The notes below the pieces were generated by a model. The model did no database searches. It saw nothing but the letters and a program-made list of their open reading frames with translations, and was not told the DNA's origin. Positions 1 through 7,909 of a DNA stretch of 64,000 nucleotides are shown piece after piece (position 1 is the first letter of the stretch; every line of letters begins with the position of its first letter). The position numbers and the translations under genes are program-made. Source of the stretch: Streptomyces collinus (GTDB lineage: Bacteria; Actinomycetota; Actinomycetes; Streptomycetales; Streptomycetaceae); NCBI RefSeq assembly GCF_031348265.1, contig NZ_CP133771.1, forward strand, positions 7,316,001 through 7,380,000, given 5' to 3'.

Positions 1-1420
1 CGTTGCCGCGCGCGGCCTCCTTCAGCCGCTCCAGGGCCTTGCAGGGCCGCGGGTGGTTGAACGGCGGCTGGTAGCGGCTGTCGCGCCACTGCTGGAGCCC
101 GGCGATGACCCGGGCCTCGACCGCCGGGTCCACCGTCTGGATCGCGGTGTCCAGGTCGGCGGTCAGCGGGTTCGGCTCGGTGCCCTCGAAGATGTTGACG
201 CCGATGATCTTCTCCTGGCCGGACTCGATCCGGCCCCGGCGCTCGGCGTGCGAGGAGACCAGCTGCGACTTGAGGTAGCCGGACTCGACGGCCGCCATCG
301 CGCCGCCCATCTCCTGGATGCGGTCGATCTCGGCGAACGACTCCTCGACCAGCCGTTCCACCTTCGCCTCGATCACCTTCGAGCCCTCGAAGATGTCCTC
401 GTACTCCAGCAGGTCGCTCTCGTACGCCAGCACCTGCTGGATGCGCAGCGACCACTGCTGGTCCCAGGGGCGGGGGAGGCCCAGGGCCTCGTTCCAGGCG
501 GGGAGCTGCACGGCACGCGCGCGGGCGTCCTTGGAGAGGGTGACGGCCAGCATCTCCAGCACGATCCGCTGGACGTTGTTCTCCGGCTGCGCCTCCGTCA
601 GACCCAGGGAGTTCACCTGGACGCCGTAGCGGAAGCGGCGCTGCTTGGCGTTCTCGATGCCGTACCGCTCACGGGTGATGCGGTCCCAGATGCGGCCGAA
701 CGCCCGCATCTTGCACATCTCCTCGACGAAGCGGACGCCCGCGTTCACGAAGAACGAGATGCGCGCGACGACATCGCCCATGCGCTCCTGCGGCACCTGG
801 CCGGAGTCGCGCACGGCGTCGAGGACGGCGATCGCGGTGGACATCGCGTACGCGATCTCCTGGACCGGCGTGGCGCCCGCCTCCTGCAGGTGGTAGCTGC
901 AGATGTTGATCGGGTTCCACTTCGGGATGTGGGAGACCGTGTACGCGATCATGTCCGTCGTCAGACGGAGGCTCGGCCCCGGCGGGAAGACGTGCGTCCC
1001 GCGGGACAGGTACTCCTTGACGATGTCGTTCTGGGTCGTGCCCTGGAGCTTGGTGATGTCCGCGCCCTGCTCCTCGGCGACGACCTGGTAGAGCGCCAGC
1101 AGCCACATGGCGGTGGCGTTGATCGTCATCGAGGTGTTCATCTGCTCCAGGGGGATGTCCTGGAACAGCCGGCGCATGTCACCGACGTGCGCGATCGGCA
1201 CGCCGACCCGGCCGACCTCGCCGCGGGCGAGGATGTGGTCGGAGTCGTAGCCGGTCTGCGTCGGCAGGTCGAACGCCACCGACAGACCCGTCTGGCCCTT
1301 GGCGAGGTTGCGCCGGTACAGCTCGTTGGACGCCTCGGCCGTGGAGTGACCGGCGTACGTGCGCATGAGCCACGGCCGGTCCTTCTCCCGCACGCCTTCG
1401 GCGGGCTGACGCTCAGTCAT
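1..1420 (-). CDS. meaA: Ethylmalonyl-CoA mutase (MeaA/Ecm), C-terminus outside window
   Basis: Adenosylcobalamin-dependent mutase that rearranges ethylmalonyl-CoA to methylsuccinyl-CoA in the ethylmalonyl-CoA pathway. The 473 residues in the window begin MTERQPAEGVREKDRPWLMR and run through the acyl-CoA mutase barrel, with the family signatures GQTGLSVAFDLPTQTGYDSD near residues 43-62 and ISFFVNAGVRFVEE around residue 220. The usual length is about 670-680 residues, so the C-terminal cobalamin-binding domain lies beyond position 1. The gene starts 17 nt after the ccr stop on the same strand, so ccr and meaA are almost certainly cotranscribed. In Streptomyces this ccr-meaA pairing is the hallmark of the ethylmalonyl-CoA route, which supplies butyrate-derived extender units and glyoxylate-bypass carbon. 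The assignment rests on recalled family sequence and gene context. Confidence 0.93.
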   Translation of the reverse strand, partial: MTERQPAEGVREKDRPWLMRTYAGHSTAEASNELYRRNLAKGQTGLSVAFDLPTQTGYDSDHILARGEVGRVGVPIAHVGDMRRLFQDIPLEQMNTSMTINATAMWLLALYQVVAEEQGADITKLQGTTQNDIVKEYLSRGTHVFPPGPSLRLTTDMIAYTVSHIPKWNPINICSYHLQEAGATPVQEIAYAMSTAIAVLDAVRDSGQVPQERMGDVVARISFFVNAGVRFVEEMCKMRAFGRIWDRITRERYGIENAKQRRFRYGVQVNSLGLTEAQPENNVQRIVLEMLAVTLSKDARARAVQLPAWNEALGLPRPWDQQWSLRIQQVLAYESDLLEYEDIFEGSKVIEAKVERLVEESFAEIDRIQEMGGAMAAVESGYLKSQLVSSHAERRGRIESGQEKIIGVNIFEGTEPNPLTADLDTAIQTVDPAVEARVIAGLQQWRDSRYQPPFNHPRPCKALERLKEAARGN

Positions 1421-1437
1421 TGATGACCTCGGCTGTC

Positions 1438-2781
1438 TCAGATGTTCCGGAAGCGGTTGATGGCGTCGATGTGCTTGGCGCGCTTCTCGTGGTCGCGCAC
1501 GCCCAGGCCCTCCTCGGGGGCCATGCACAGCACGCCGACCTTGCCCTGGTGCAGGTTGCGGTGCACGTCGTAGGCGGCCTGGCCGGTGTCCTCCAGGGAG
1601 TACACCTTCGACAGGGTCGGGTGGATCTTGCCCTTCGCGATGAGCCGGTTGGCCTCCCAGGCCTCGCGGTAGTTGGCGAAGTGCGAGCCGATGATCCGCT
1701 TCAGCGACATCCACAGGTAGCGGTTGTCGTACTCGTGCATGTAGCCCGAGGTCGAGGCGCAGGTGGTGATGGTGCCGCCCTTGCGGGTGACGTAGACGCT
1801 CGCGCCGAAGGTCTCGCGGCCGGGGTGCTCGAAGACGATGTCGATGTCCTCGCCGCCGGTGAACTCGCGGATGCGCTTGCCGAAGCGCTTCCACTCCTTC
1901 GGGTCCTGGGTGGTCTCGTCCTTCCAGAACTTGTAGCCCTCGGCGCTGCGGTCGATGATCGCCTCGGCGCCCATCGCGCGGCAGATGTCCGCCTTCTGCT
2001 CGCTGGAGACGACACAGATCGGGTTGGCGCCGCCGGCCAGCGCGAACTGGGTGGCGTAGGAGCCGAGCCCGCCGCTCGCGCCCCAGATCAGGACGTTGTC
2101 GCCCTGCTTCATGCCGGCGCCGTTGCGGGAGACCAGCTGCCGGTAGGCGGTGGAGTTGACCAGGCCGGGGGCGGCGGCCTCCTCCCAGCTGAGGTGGTCG
2201 GGCTTCGGCATCAGCTGGTTGGACTTGACCAGGGCGATCTCGGCGAGGCCGCCGAAGTTGGTCTCGAAGCCCCAGATGCGCTGCTCGGGGTCGAGCATCG
2301 TGTCGTTGTGGCCGTCGCTGGACTCCAGCTCGACGGAGAGGCAGTGCGCGACGACCTCGTCGCCGGGCCGCCAGGCGTTGACGCCCGGGCCGGTGCGCAG
2401 GACGACGCCCGCCAGGTCGGAGCCGATGATGTGGTACGGCAGGTCGTGGCGCTTGGCCAGCTCGTTGGTGCGGCCGTAGCGCTCCAGGAAGCCGAAGGTG
2501 GACAGCGGCTCGAAGATCGACGTCCACACCGAGTTGTAGTTGACCGAGGAGGCCATGACGGCCACCAGCGCCTCGCCCGGGCCGAGCTCGGGCAGCGGCA
2601 CCTCGTCCAGGTGGATCGACTTGCGGGGGTCCTTGTCGCGTGTGGCGAGTCCGGCGAACATCTCCGTCTCGTCCTTGTGCACGGTGATCGCGCGGTACGA
2701 CTCGGGGATCTGGAGGGCGGCGAAGTCCTCCGACGTGGAGTCGGGCGACTGGATCGCGGCCAGGATGTCCTTAACGGTCAC
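1438..2781 (-). CDS. ccr: Crotonyl-CoA carboxylase/reductase
   Basis: NADPH-dependent reductive carboxylation of crotonyl-CoA to (2S)-ethylmalonyl-CoA, in the cytosol. The protein has 447 residues and belongs to the medium-chain dehydrogenase/reductase fold. The Rossmann glycine motif is WGASGGLGSYATQ at residues 233-245. The four residues reported to hold CO2 in the family appear as Asn83 (VNYNSVW), Phe172-Glu173 (WGFETNF) and His367 (GSHFANYREA). The GTG start at 2781 (VTVKDILAAIQSPDS) was chosen because GGAGG lies 6 nt upstream and family members begin there. An open frame continues upstream but is Arg-rich and unlike the family. The gene is followed closely by meaA. It has its own promoter about 200 nt upstream, giving a long leader. 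Confidence 0.95.
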   Translation of the reverse strand: MTVKDILAAIQSPDSTSEDFAALQIPESYRAITVHKDETEMFAGLATRDKDPRKSIHLDEVPLPELGPGEALVAVMASSVNYNSVWTSIFEPLSTFGFLERYGRTNELAKRHDLPYHIIGSDLAGVVLRTGPGVNAWRPGDEVVAHCLSVELESSDGHNDTMLDPEQRIWGFETNFGGLAEIALVKSNQLMPKPDHLSWEEAAAPGLVNSTAYRQLVSRNGAGMKQGDNVLIWGASGGLGSYATQFALAGGANPICVVSSEQKADICRAMGAEAIIDRSAEGYKFWKDETTQDPKEWKRFGKRIREFTGGEDIDIVFEHPGRETFGASVYVTRKGGTITTCASTSGYMHEYDNRYLWMSLKRIIGSHFANYREAWEANRLIAKGKIHPTLSKVYSLEDTGQAAYDVHRNLHQGKVGVLCMAPEEGLGVRDHEKRAKHIDAINRFRNI

Positions 2782-2977
2782 GGTGTTGCCTCCGGCGGTG
2801 AGCGCCCTGAGGGAGGGGCGCCGATGGTTACGTCGGTGCTGCTGAGGGTTGAGGGTGTGCCGTCGGTTCGGCGGTGGTGCTGATCGGCAGCGCTGGGTGG
2901 CGCGGGAGGTTGCCTGTGACGCAGGCGCCCGGGCGGGCAAGCGGGTGAGCTTGCCGGGACGTCGTCCGGACCTCTTC

Positions 2978-3006
2978 AACGTATGACACCGCGTGTCACC
3001 CCGCAA
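2978..3006 (-). promoter_or_regulatory. ccr promoter with operator-like inverted repeat in the spacer
   Basis: Reading the minus strand, TTGCGG (3006-3001) is followed by a 17-nt spacer and TACGTT (2983-2978), a good vegetative -35/-10 pair. The spacer contains the perfect inverted repeat TGACAC-CGC-GTGTCA (2984-2998), so a dimeric repressor bound there would block polymerase directly. The predicted transcription start is near 2971. Confidence 0.6.
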
Positions 3007-3019
3007 GGCACTGAGTGCC
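3007..3019. promoter_or_regulatory. Inverted repeat GGCACT-G-AGTGCC upstream of ccr -35
   Basis: A perfect 6+1+6 palindrome abuts the predicted -35 box of ccr. A longer palindrome with the same GGCACT half-site occurs at 7875-7889. It is a candidate site for an activator or a second repressor. The protein that binds it is unknown. Confidence 0.45.
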
Positions 3020-3117
3020 AGAACTTGATCTCAGATGAAATCTTTACGTAACAAATGAGCGATGATCGATCGAACGGGCTCTCCAGGGGCCTGCAAAACG
3101 GCCCCTGACATGCCAAA

Positions 3118-3141
3118 ACGGCCACCCCGTGGGGTGGCCGT
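3118..3141 (-). terminator. Rho-independent-type terminator after tetR
   Basis: ACGGCCACCCC and GGGGTGGCCGT form an 11-bp stem with a 2-nt centre. On the minus strand the stem is followed by TTTT, so it would end the transcript of the TetR gene that stops at 3230. Confidence 0.7.
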
Positions 3142-3229
3142 CATCACACCGGCGTGAGGCGCTCCGGGCCCCTCGGGGGCCGCGCCGTGCCCCTTGAAAG
3201 GGCCGTTTCGTGCCCCTCGAAAGTGTCGC

Positions 3230-4039
3230 TCAGCGCTCCTTCAGAGCCTGCTCGATCGTCCGCATGACCTCGTCCAGCGGCGCGTCGGTGCGGGCGACCG
3301 TCACCAGCACCTCGCCCTGTGCCGAGGCCGTGGCCGCGGCCGGCTGTGCGTCCGTGGAGCGCCCGGCGCCGATGCCCGTGCCGAAGGTCTTCCGCACGAT
3401 CGCGAAAGCGTGGTCCAGCTGCGCCTCCACGTCCCCCTGGGCGCCCGCGCGCAGCCAGCGCCGCAGCACGTGGTTGTGGGCGGTGACCACGGCCGACGCG
3501 GCGACCTCCGCCAGCAGCGGGTCGTCGTTGGCGTCGTCGGCGTGCGCGCGCTCGTCGAAGTGGCCGAGGAGGTAGCGGGTGAAGAGGCGCTCGTAGCGGG
3601 CCACCGACGCGATCTCCGCCTCCCGCAGGGTGGGCACCTCGCGCGTCAGCTTGTAGCGGGCGACCGAGATCTCCGGCCGGGCCGCGTACATCCGCATGAC
3701 TTCCTTGATGCCACGGCACACCGTGTCGAGCGGATGCTCGTGCGCCGGCGCGGCGTTGAGCACCGCCTCGGCCCGGATCAGGGTGTCGTCGTGGTCGGGG
3801 AAGATCGCCTCTTCCTTCGAGCGGAAGTGGCGGAAGAAGGTGCGGCGCGCGACCCCGGCCTGGGCCGCGATCTCGTCCACGGTGGTCGCCTCGTACCCCT
3901 TGGTCGCGAACAGCTCCATCGCGGCGGCCGCCAGTTCCCGGCGCATCTTGAGCCGCTGGGCGGCGGCGCGAGAGCCGGCGGCACTCTCCGGCGCCTCGGT
4001 CGCGGCTGGTGTACGTGAGGACTTGGCGGGCTGGGGCAT
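3230..4039 (-). CDS. TetR/AcrR-family transcriptional regulator
   Basis: DNA-binding repressor-type protein of 269 residues. The N-terminal helix-turn-helix is clear: MELFATKGYEATTVDEIAAQ followed by AGVARRTFFRHFRSKEEAIF, around residues 36-75. The C-terminal ligand and dimer domain shows no recognisable pocket signature. A Met at 4057 (MQYVQG, six residues earlier) is an alternative start, but it would leave the ribosome site inside a palindrome. The chosen ATG has AGGG just upstream. The gene lies between the hydroxyacyl-CoA dehydrogenase and ccr on the same strand, so it may respond to an acyl-CoA and control these genes. That role is inferred from position only. Confidence 0.85.
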   Translation of the reverse strand: MPQPAKSSRTPAATEAPESAAGSRAAAQRLKMRRELAAAAMELFATKGYEATTVDEIAAQAGVARRTFFRHFRSKEEAIFPDHDDTLIRAEAVLNAAPAHEHPLDTVCRGIKEVMRMYAARPEISVARYKLTREVPTLREAEIASVARYERLFTRYLLGHFDERAHADDANDDPLLAEVAASAVVTAHNHVLRRWLRAGAQGDVEAQLDHAFAIVRKTFGTGIGAGRSTDAQPAAATASAQGEVLVTVARTDAPLDEVMRTIEQALKER

Positions 4040-4058
4040 GCCCTGAACGTACTGCATG

Positions 4059-4076
4059 TGCGCAGCTCGCTGCGCA
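4059..4076. promoter_or_regulatory. Perfect inverted repeat TGCGCAGC-TC-GCTGCGCA before tetR
   Basis: Two 8-bp arms with a 2-bp centre sit 20 nt upstream of the chosen tetR start. The position is what an autoregulatory operator would have. It does not resemble the repeat in the ccr promoter, which argues against one protein reading both. Confidence 0.4.
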
Positions 4077-4154
4077 TGGCCTGGTTCGTGGAACCGGTCC
4101 GGGCCGAGCAGGCCGCCCCACTCAGCGCCGGACCGGAACCAGTCGCCGGGACGC

Positions 4155-5960
4155 TCAGCGCTTGGCATATTCGCGGAAGCCACGGCCGGTCTTGCGGCCG
4201 AGGCAGCCCGCGGCCACCAGGTGCTCCAGCAGCGGCGCCGGAGCGAGCCCCGGGTCGCGGAACTCGCGGTGCAGAACCTTCTCGATGGCGAGCGAGACAT
4301 CGAGTCCGACGACGTCCAGCAGCTCGAACGGGCCCATCGGGTAGCCGCCGCCCAGCTTCATCGCGGCGTCGATGTCGTCGAGCGTCGCGTAGTGCTCCTG
4401 CACCATCTTGATCGCGTTGTTGAGGTACGGGAACAGCAGCGCGTTCACGATGAAGCCGGCGCGGTCGCCGCAGTCGACCGGGTGCTTCCTGATCCGCCCG
4501 CACACCTCGCGGACCGTCGCGTGGACGTCGTCGGCCGTCAGCACCGTACGGACCACCTCGACCAGCTTCATCGCCGGCGCCGGGTTGAAGAAGTGCATGC
4601 CGATCACGTCCTGCGGGCGCGAGGTGGCCCGGGCGCAGGCGACGACCGGCAGCGACGAGGTCGTCGTGGCCAGGATCGCGCCCGGCTTGCAGACCTTGTC
4701 CAGGGCCGCGAACAGCTGCCGCTTGACCTCCAGGTCCTCGGCGACGGCCTCCACGGCCAGGTCGACACCGGCGAAGTCGTCGTAGGTGCCCGTGGCGGTG
4801 ATGCGGTCCAGGGTCTCGGCGGCACTCTCCGCGGTCATCCGGCCCTTGTCGACCGAGCGGGCCAGGGACTTGCCGATCCGGGCCTTGGCGGTCTGCGCCT
4901 TCTCCGCGCTGCGGGCGGCCAGGACCACCTCGTACCCGGCCTTGGCGAAGACCTCGGCGATCCCGGAGGCCATGGTGCCCGAGCCCGCGACACCGACCGA
5001 GCGGATCTCCCGGCCGGGGGCCAGGTCGCCGCCCTCCGGCGGGGTCAGCGTGTCGCGCACGACGGCCGGGCTGCCCGGCGCCTCGTACGTGTAGAAGCCG
5101 CGCCCCGCCTTGCGGCCCGTCAGGCCGGCCTCACTGAGCTGCTTGAGGATCGGGGCGGGGGCGTGCAGCCGGTCGCGGGAGGCGGTGTACATGGCCTCCA
5201 GGACCGTGCGGGCGGTGTCGACGCCGATCAGGTCCAGCAGCGCCAGCGGGCCCATGGGCAGTCCGCAGCCCAGCCGCATCGCGGCGTCGATGTCCTCGCG
5301 GGAGGCGTACTTGGCCTCGTACATCGCGGCGGCCTGGTTGAGGTAGCCGAACAGCAGGCCGTCCGCCACGAAACCGGGGCGGTCGCCGACCGCGACGGGC
5401 TCCTTGCCGAGGTCGAGCGCGAGATCGGTGACCGCCGTGACGGCCGCCGGCGCGGTGAGCACCGAGGAGACGACCTCGACCAGCTTCATGGCCGGGGCGG
5501 GGTTGAAGAAGTGCAGGCCCAGCACCCGCTCGGGGCGGGACGACTCGGCGGCCAGCCGGGTCACGGACAGGGCGTTGGTACCGGTCGCCAGAATGGTCTC
5601 CGGACGCACGATCCCGTCCAGCTCCCGGAAGATCTGCTGCTTGACCTCGTACGACTCCGGGGCCACCTCGACGACCAGGTCGGCGTCGGCCGCGGTGCGC
5701 AGATCGGCGGAGGTACGGACCCGGCCGAGGATCTCGGCGCGCTCCTGCTCGGTCAGCCGGCCGCGCTCGACGCCACGGGCCGTGGAGGCCTCCAGGGCGG
5801 CGACGCACTTGGCGGCCTGGGCCTCGCTGATGTCGATGCCGATGACCGTGCGGCCGGCCTTGGCGAGGACCTCGGCGATGCCGGTGCCCATCGTGCCGAG
5901 GCCGACGACGGCGACGGTCTGCAGCGGGGACTGGGACGGGTCGGAAAGGGGAGTGGCCAT
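4155..5960 (-). CDS. Duplicated 3-hydroxyacyl-CoA dehydrogenase (two fused modules)
   Basis: NAD-dependent oxidation of 3-hydroxyacyl-CoA, or the reverse reduction of acetoacetyl-CoA to (S)-3-hydroxybutyryl-CoA. The 601-residue protein holds two complete dehydrogenase modules of about 285 residues each, twice the length of a single-module Hbd. Module one carries the Rossmann motif VVGLGTMGTGIAEVLAKAG near residue 17 and LGLHFFNPAPAMKLVEVV. Module two repeats these as VGVAGSGTMASGIAEVFAKAG near residue 320 and IGMHFFNPAPAMKLVEVV, so both have the catalytic His region. ATG at 5960 has GGAG 8 nt upstream. Its place beside ccr and meaA fits production of crotonyl-CoA precursor for the ethylmalonyl-CoA pathway. 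A role in beta-oxidation is also possible. Confidence 0.9.
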   Translation of the reverse strand: MATPLSDPSQSPLQTVAVVGLGTMGTGIAEVLAKAGRTVIGIDISEAQAAKCVAALEASTARGVERGRLTEQERAEILGRVRTSADLRTAADADLVVEVAPESYEVKQQIFRELDGIVRPETILATGTNALSVTRLAAESSRPERVLGLHFFNPAPAMKLVEVVSSVLTAPAAVTAVTDLALDLGKEPVAVGDRPGFVADGLLFGYLNQAAAMYEAKYASREDIDAAMRLGCGLPMGPLALLDLIGVDTARTVLEAMYTASRDRLHAPAPILKQLSEAGLTGRKAGRGFYTYEAPGSPAVVRDTLTPPEGGDLAPGREIRSVGVAGSGTMASGIAEVFAKAGYEVVLAARSAEKAQTAKARIGKSLARSVDKGRMTAESAAETLDRITATGTYDDFAGVDLAVEAVAEDLEVKRQLFAALDKVCKPGAILATTTSSLPVVACARATSRPQDVIGMHFFNPAPAMKLVEVVRTVLTADDVHATVREVCGRIRKHPVDCGDRAGFIVNALLFPYLNNAIKMVQEHYATLDDIDAAMKLGGGYPMGPFELLDVVGLDVSLAIEKVLHREFRDPGLAPAPLLEHLVAAGCLGRKTGRGFREYAKR

Positions 5961-6355
5961 CGCGGGACTCCAGGATGAGGGTGACGACGGGGAACGCGCT
6001 CCGGGTGCGCCGGAGGCGGCCCGGCAGGGCCGGACTACGGGCGCACCGGGTGCGTGATGAAGTGCGGGTGTTGGCCGGGCTGCGAAGCGCACACGCCCGG
6101 TGCCGCTCAGCGGGCGTGCACACGCCCGGGGTTGAGACGGCGGATCCGACCGGCCCTGTCCCGGGGCCGAGCCGTACTGCGGTACCTGAGGCACCGAACC
6201 GACTGCTCTCGCGACAGCCGCGTCACCAGACCGCCGCGAGGGATGCGAGTGGGTAACTCGCTCGTCTGAGCTTAACTGGCGGGTAACGAGCACGCCAGCC
6301 CTCGTCTTTGTGATGTACGTCCCGCGCGGACCACGCCGCCCCTAATCTCTGAGGC
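5961..6355. other. Divergent promoter region with TAAC-containing repeats
   Basis: 395 nt between the dehydrogenase (minus) and the HEAT protein (plus), with no gene. GGGTAAC occurs as a direct repeat at 6251 and 6281. TTAACTGGCGGGTAAC (6272-6287) is a loose inverted repeat resembling the TTAC...GTAA operators seen upstream of actinobacterial fatty-acid genes. No promoter was assigned with confidence. Confidence 0.4.
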
Positions 6356-6931
6356 ATGAGCGAAGAGTTGCGATCACTCACGGAGCGCTTACGGCAGGAG
6401 TCCGGGGCGCCGCCCGCGTTCGAGCGGCTCGTGGCGACCGACGACCTCGACGCCCTGGCGGCGGTGCTGACCGAACCCGGGCAGCACCTGTGGGCGAGGG
6501 AACTGGCCGCGTTCCGGCTGGGGGTGGCGCGGGACCGGCGGGCCTTCGAGGCGCTGGTGCTGCTGCTCAACCACCGCGACCCCCCGCGCTGCGCCTCCGC
6601 CGCCCACGCTCTGGCCCGGCTCGGCGACCCGCGCACCGCCCGGGCGGCCGCCGCCCTCGCCACCAACGAGCTGCGCGTGGCCTACGCCCTGCAGCCGGTG
6701 CGGCTCCTGGTCGAGCTGCGCGCCCCGGAGGCGGTGCCCGCGCTGATCACCACGCTCCGGCGGCGCCTGCGACCGCACGACCCGTACCGCCGCGTGGCCC
6801 TCGCCTGTGTGGACGGGCTCGGCGCGCTGGGCGACACCCGGGCCCGGCCCGTCCTGAACGAGTCCCTCGCCCATCCTGCGCTGGCCGAGGCTGCGGTGCG
6901 GGCGCTGGGGCGGATCCCGAAGCAGCGGTGA
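6356..6931 (+). CDS. HEAT-repeat protein
   Basis: 191-residue soluble protein made of alpha-helical repeats of about 30 residues. Visible repeat-like segments include LWARELAAFRLGVARDRRAF, ASAAHALARLGDPRTARAAA and ALACVDGLGALGDTRARPVL, and the last repeat ends in RALGRIPKQR. Such proteins act as protein-binding scaffolds and no enzyme motif is present. It is often listed in Streptomyces without a known role. The stop lies 2 nt from the convergent GNAT gene. Function is unknown. Confidence 0.8.
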   Translation: MSEELRSLTERLRQESGAPPAFERLVATDDLDALAAVLTEPGQHLWARELAAFRLGVARDRRAFEALVLLLNHRDPPRCASAAHALARLGDPRTARAAAALATNELRVAYALQPVRLLVELRAPEAVPALITTLRRRLRPHDPYRRVALACVDGLGALGDTRARPVLNESLAHPALAEAAVRALGRIPKQR

Positions 6932-6933
6932 CG

Positions 6934-7461
6934 TCAGCGGGGGAGCGTCCTGGCGTACCGAACCTCCGGGACGGCGACCCCGTCCACCTCGAAGGGCTCC
7001 TCGGCGCCGTCCGCCCGGAAGCCGGCCCGCTCGTAGAAGCGGCGGGCCCGGTCGTTCCCCTTGAGTACCCACAGGAGGACACGGCCGTGGCCCGCGGCCG
7101 AGCAGCCCGCGACGGACCGGGCGAGCAGCGCCCGCCCCGCACCCTGTCCCACATGCCGGGGATGGACGTATATGGCGTACAACTCGGCGTCCGGGGTGAG
7201 GACTTCGCCCTTCCGGTACGGGCCGTGACAGGCCCAGCCGACGAGCTCGCCGCCGTCGTCCTCGGCGACCAGGTTCACCACACTGCCGTCGCCCTGCGTG
7301 AGGCGGGTGCGACGGAGCTCGGCGTCCTCCTCGACGCTGAGCCCGTCCAGGTACGACTGCGGGATCAGTCCCCGGTAGGCGCTGCGCCAGCCGCCGACGC
7401 GGATCTCCGCGACGCGGTCGCAGTCGGCGAGCGTCATCTCGCGTATCCGCAGCCCGCTCAT
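6934..7461 (-). CDS. GNAT-family N-acetyltransferase
   Basis: 175-residue acetyl-CoA-dependent acyltransferase of unknown substrate. The order of the GNAT fold is visible: IREMTLADCDRVAEIRVGGW at the N-terminus, the acetyl-CoA loop VGQGAGRALLARSV near residue 110, and VLKGNDRARRFYERAGFRAD at 130-150. The start overlaps the RidA stop by 4 nt (ATGA), so the two are translationally coupled. The substrate cannot be read from sequence. Confidence 0.85.
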   Translation of the reverse strand: MSGLRIREMTLADCDRVAEIRVGGWRSAYRGLIPQSYLDGLSVEEDAELRRTRLTQGDGSVVNLVAEDDGGELVGWACHGPYRKGEVLTPDAELYAIYVHPRHVGQGAGRALLARSVAGCSAAGHGRVLLWVLKGNDRARRFYERAGFRADGAEEPFEVDGVAVPEVRYARTLPR

Positions 7462-7856
7462 GGCGCGACCACCGCGAACGCCTCGACCTCCATGAGGAAC
7501 TCCGGCCGGACCAGCGCCGCGACCTGCACCGCCGACGCGGCCGGAAGCCGGTCGTCGGGTATATGCCCGGCGCGGGCCGCGCGCAGGGCCGGCATATGGG
7601 CCATGTCCGTGACGAAGTAGGTGAGTTTGACGACGTCGTCGAAGGTCGCGCCGGCCGCCGCCAGGCAGCGTCGGAGGTTCTCGAAGACCTGGCCCGCCTG
7701 CGCTGTTGCGTCGCCCGCGCCGACCAGCCGCCCCTGCTCGTCGAGCGGGAGCTGGCCGGCGATCGCCACGAAACGGCCGGTGCCCAGGATGACATGGCTG
7801 TACTGGGGCGCGGCGGCGACGCCGTCGGGGGCGGGGATCCTCGTCAGCTCACTCAT
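7458..7856 (-). CDS. RidA/YjgF-family protein
   Basis: 132-residue member of the Rid family, which deaminates reactive enamine and imine intermediates released by PLP enzymes. Typical segments are FVAIAGQLPLDEQGRLVG, QAGQVFENLRRCLAAAGATF, VVKLTYFVTDMAHMPALRAA and RLPAASAVQVAALVRPEFLM. The conserved Arg of RidA before the last strand appears as VRPEFLMEVEA, consistent with the broader family but not with certainty as an active deaminase. The start MSELTRIPAPDG fits the family. An in-frame Met six codons upstream is possible. It is coupled to the downstream GNAT gene. Confidence 0.82.
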   Translation of the reverse strand: MSELTRIPAPDGVAAAPQYSHVILGTGRFVAIAGQLPLDEQGRLVGAGDATAQAGQVFENLRRCLAAAGATFDDVVKLTYFVTDMAHMPALRAARAGHIPDDRLPAASAVQVAALVRPEFLMEVEAFAVVAP

Positions 7857-7874
7857 GGGCCCATGGTGGACCAT

Positions 7875-7889
7875 GGCACTGACAGTGCC
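7875..7889. promoter_or_regulatory. Perfect palindrome GGCACTG-A-CAGTGCC upstream of ridA-GNAT
   Basis: 7-bp arms with a 1-bp centre, 19 nt before the RidA start and 21 nt after the stop of the upstream hydrolase. It shares the GGCACT half-site with the repeat at 3007-3019. It could be an operator, or the stem of an upstream terminator. No U-tract follows on either strand. Confidence 0.4.
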
Positions 7890-7909
7890 CCCGACGGGTC
7901 GTCAGCCGC

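Larger units (their letters stand above)
2782..3229. other. 448-bp intergenic region: ccr leader, promoter, operators and tetR terminator
   Basis: No gene was found here. It holds an untranslated leader of about 190 nt for ccr (2782-2971), the ccr promoter, two inverted repeats, and hairpins facing the end of tetR. A weak hairpin AGGGGCC/GGCCCCT lies at 3085-3106. An imperfect direct repeat, CGTGCCCCTTGAAAG and CGTGCCCCTCGAAAG, lies around 3187-3226. The leader matches no riboswitch I recognise. Confidence 0.75.

Noticed and set aside
2782..2971. Riboswitch in the long ccr leader
   Set aside because: No conserved riboswitch motif was recognised, only GC-rich hairpins expected by chance.
4056..5978. 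640-codon open frame on the plus strand opposite the hydroxyacyl-CoA dehydrogenase
   Set aside because: Its product is Arg/Gly/Val-rich with no family pattern; it is a codon-bias shadow of a well-supported gene.
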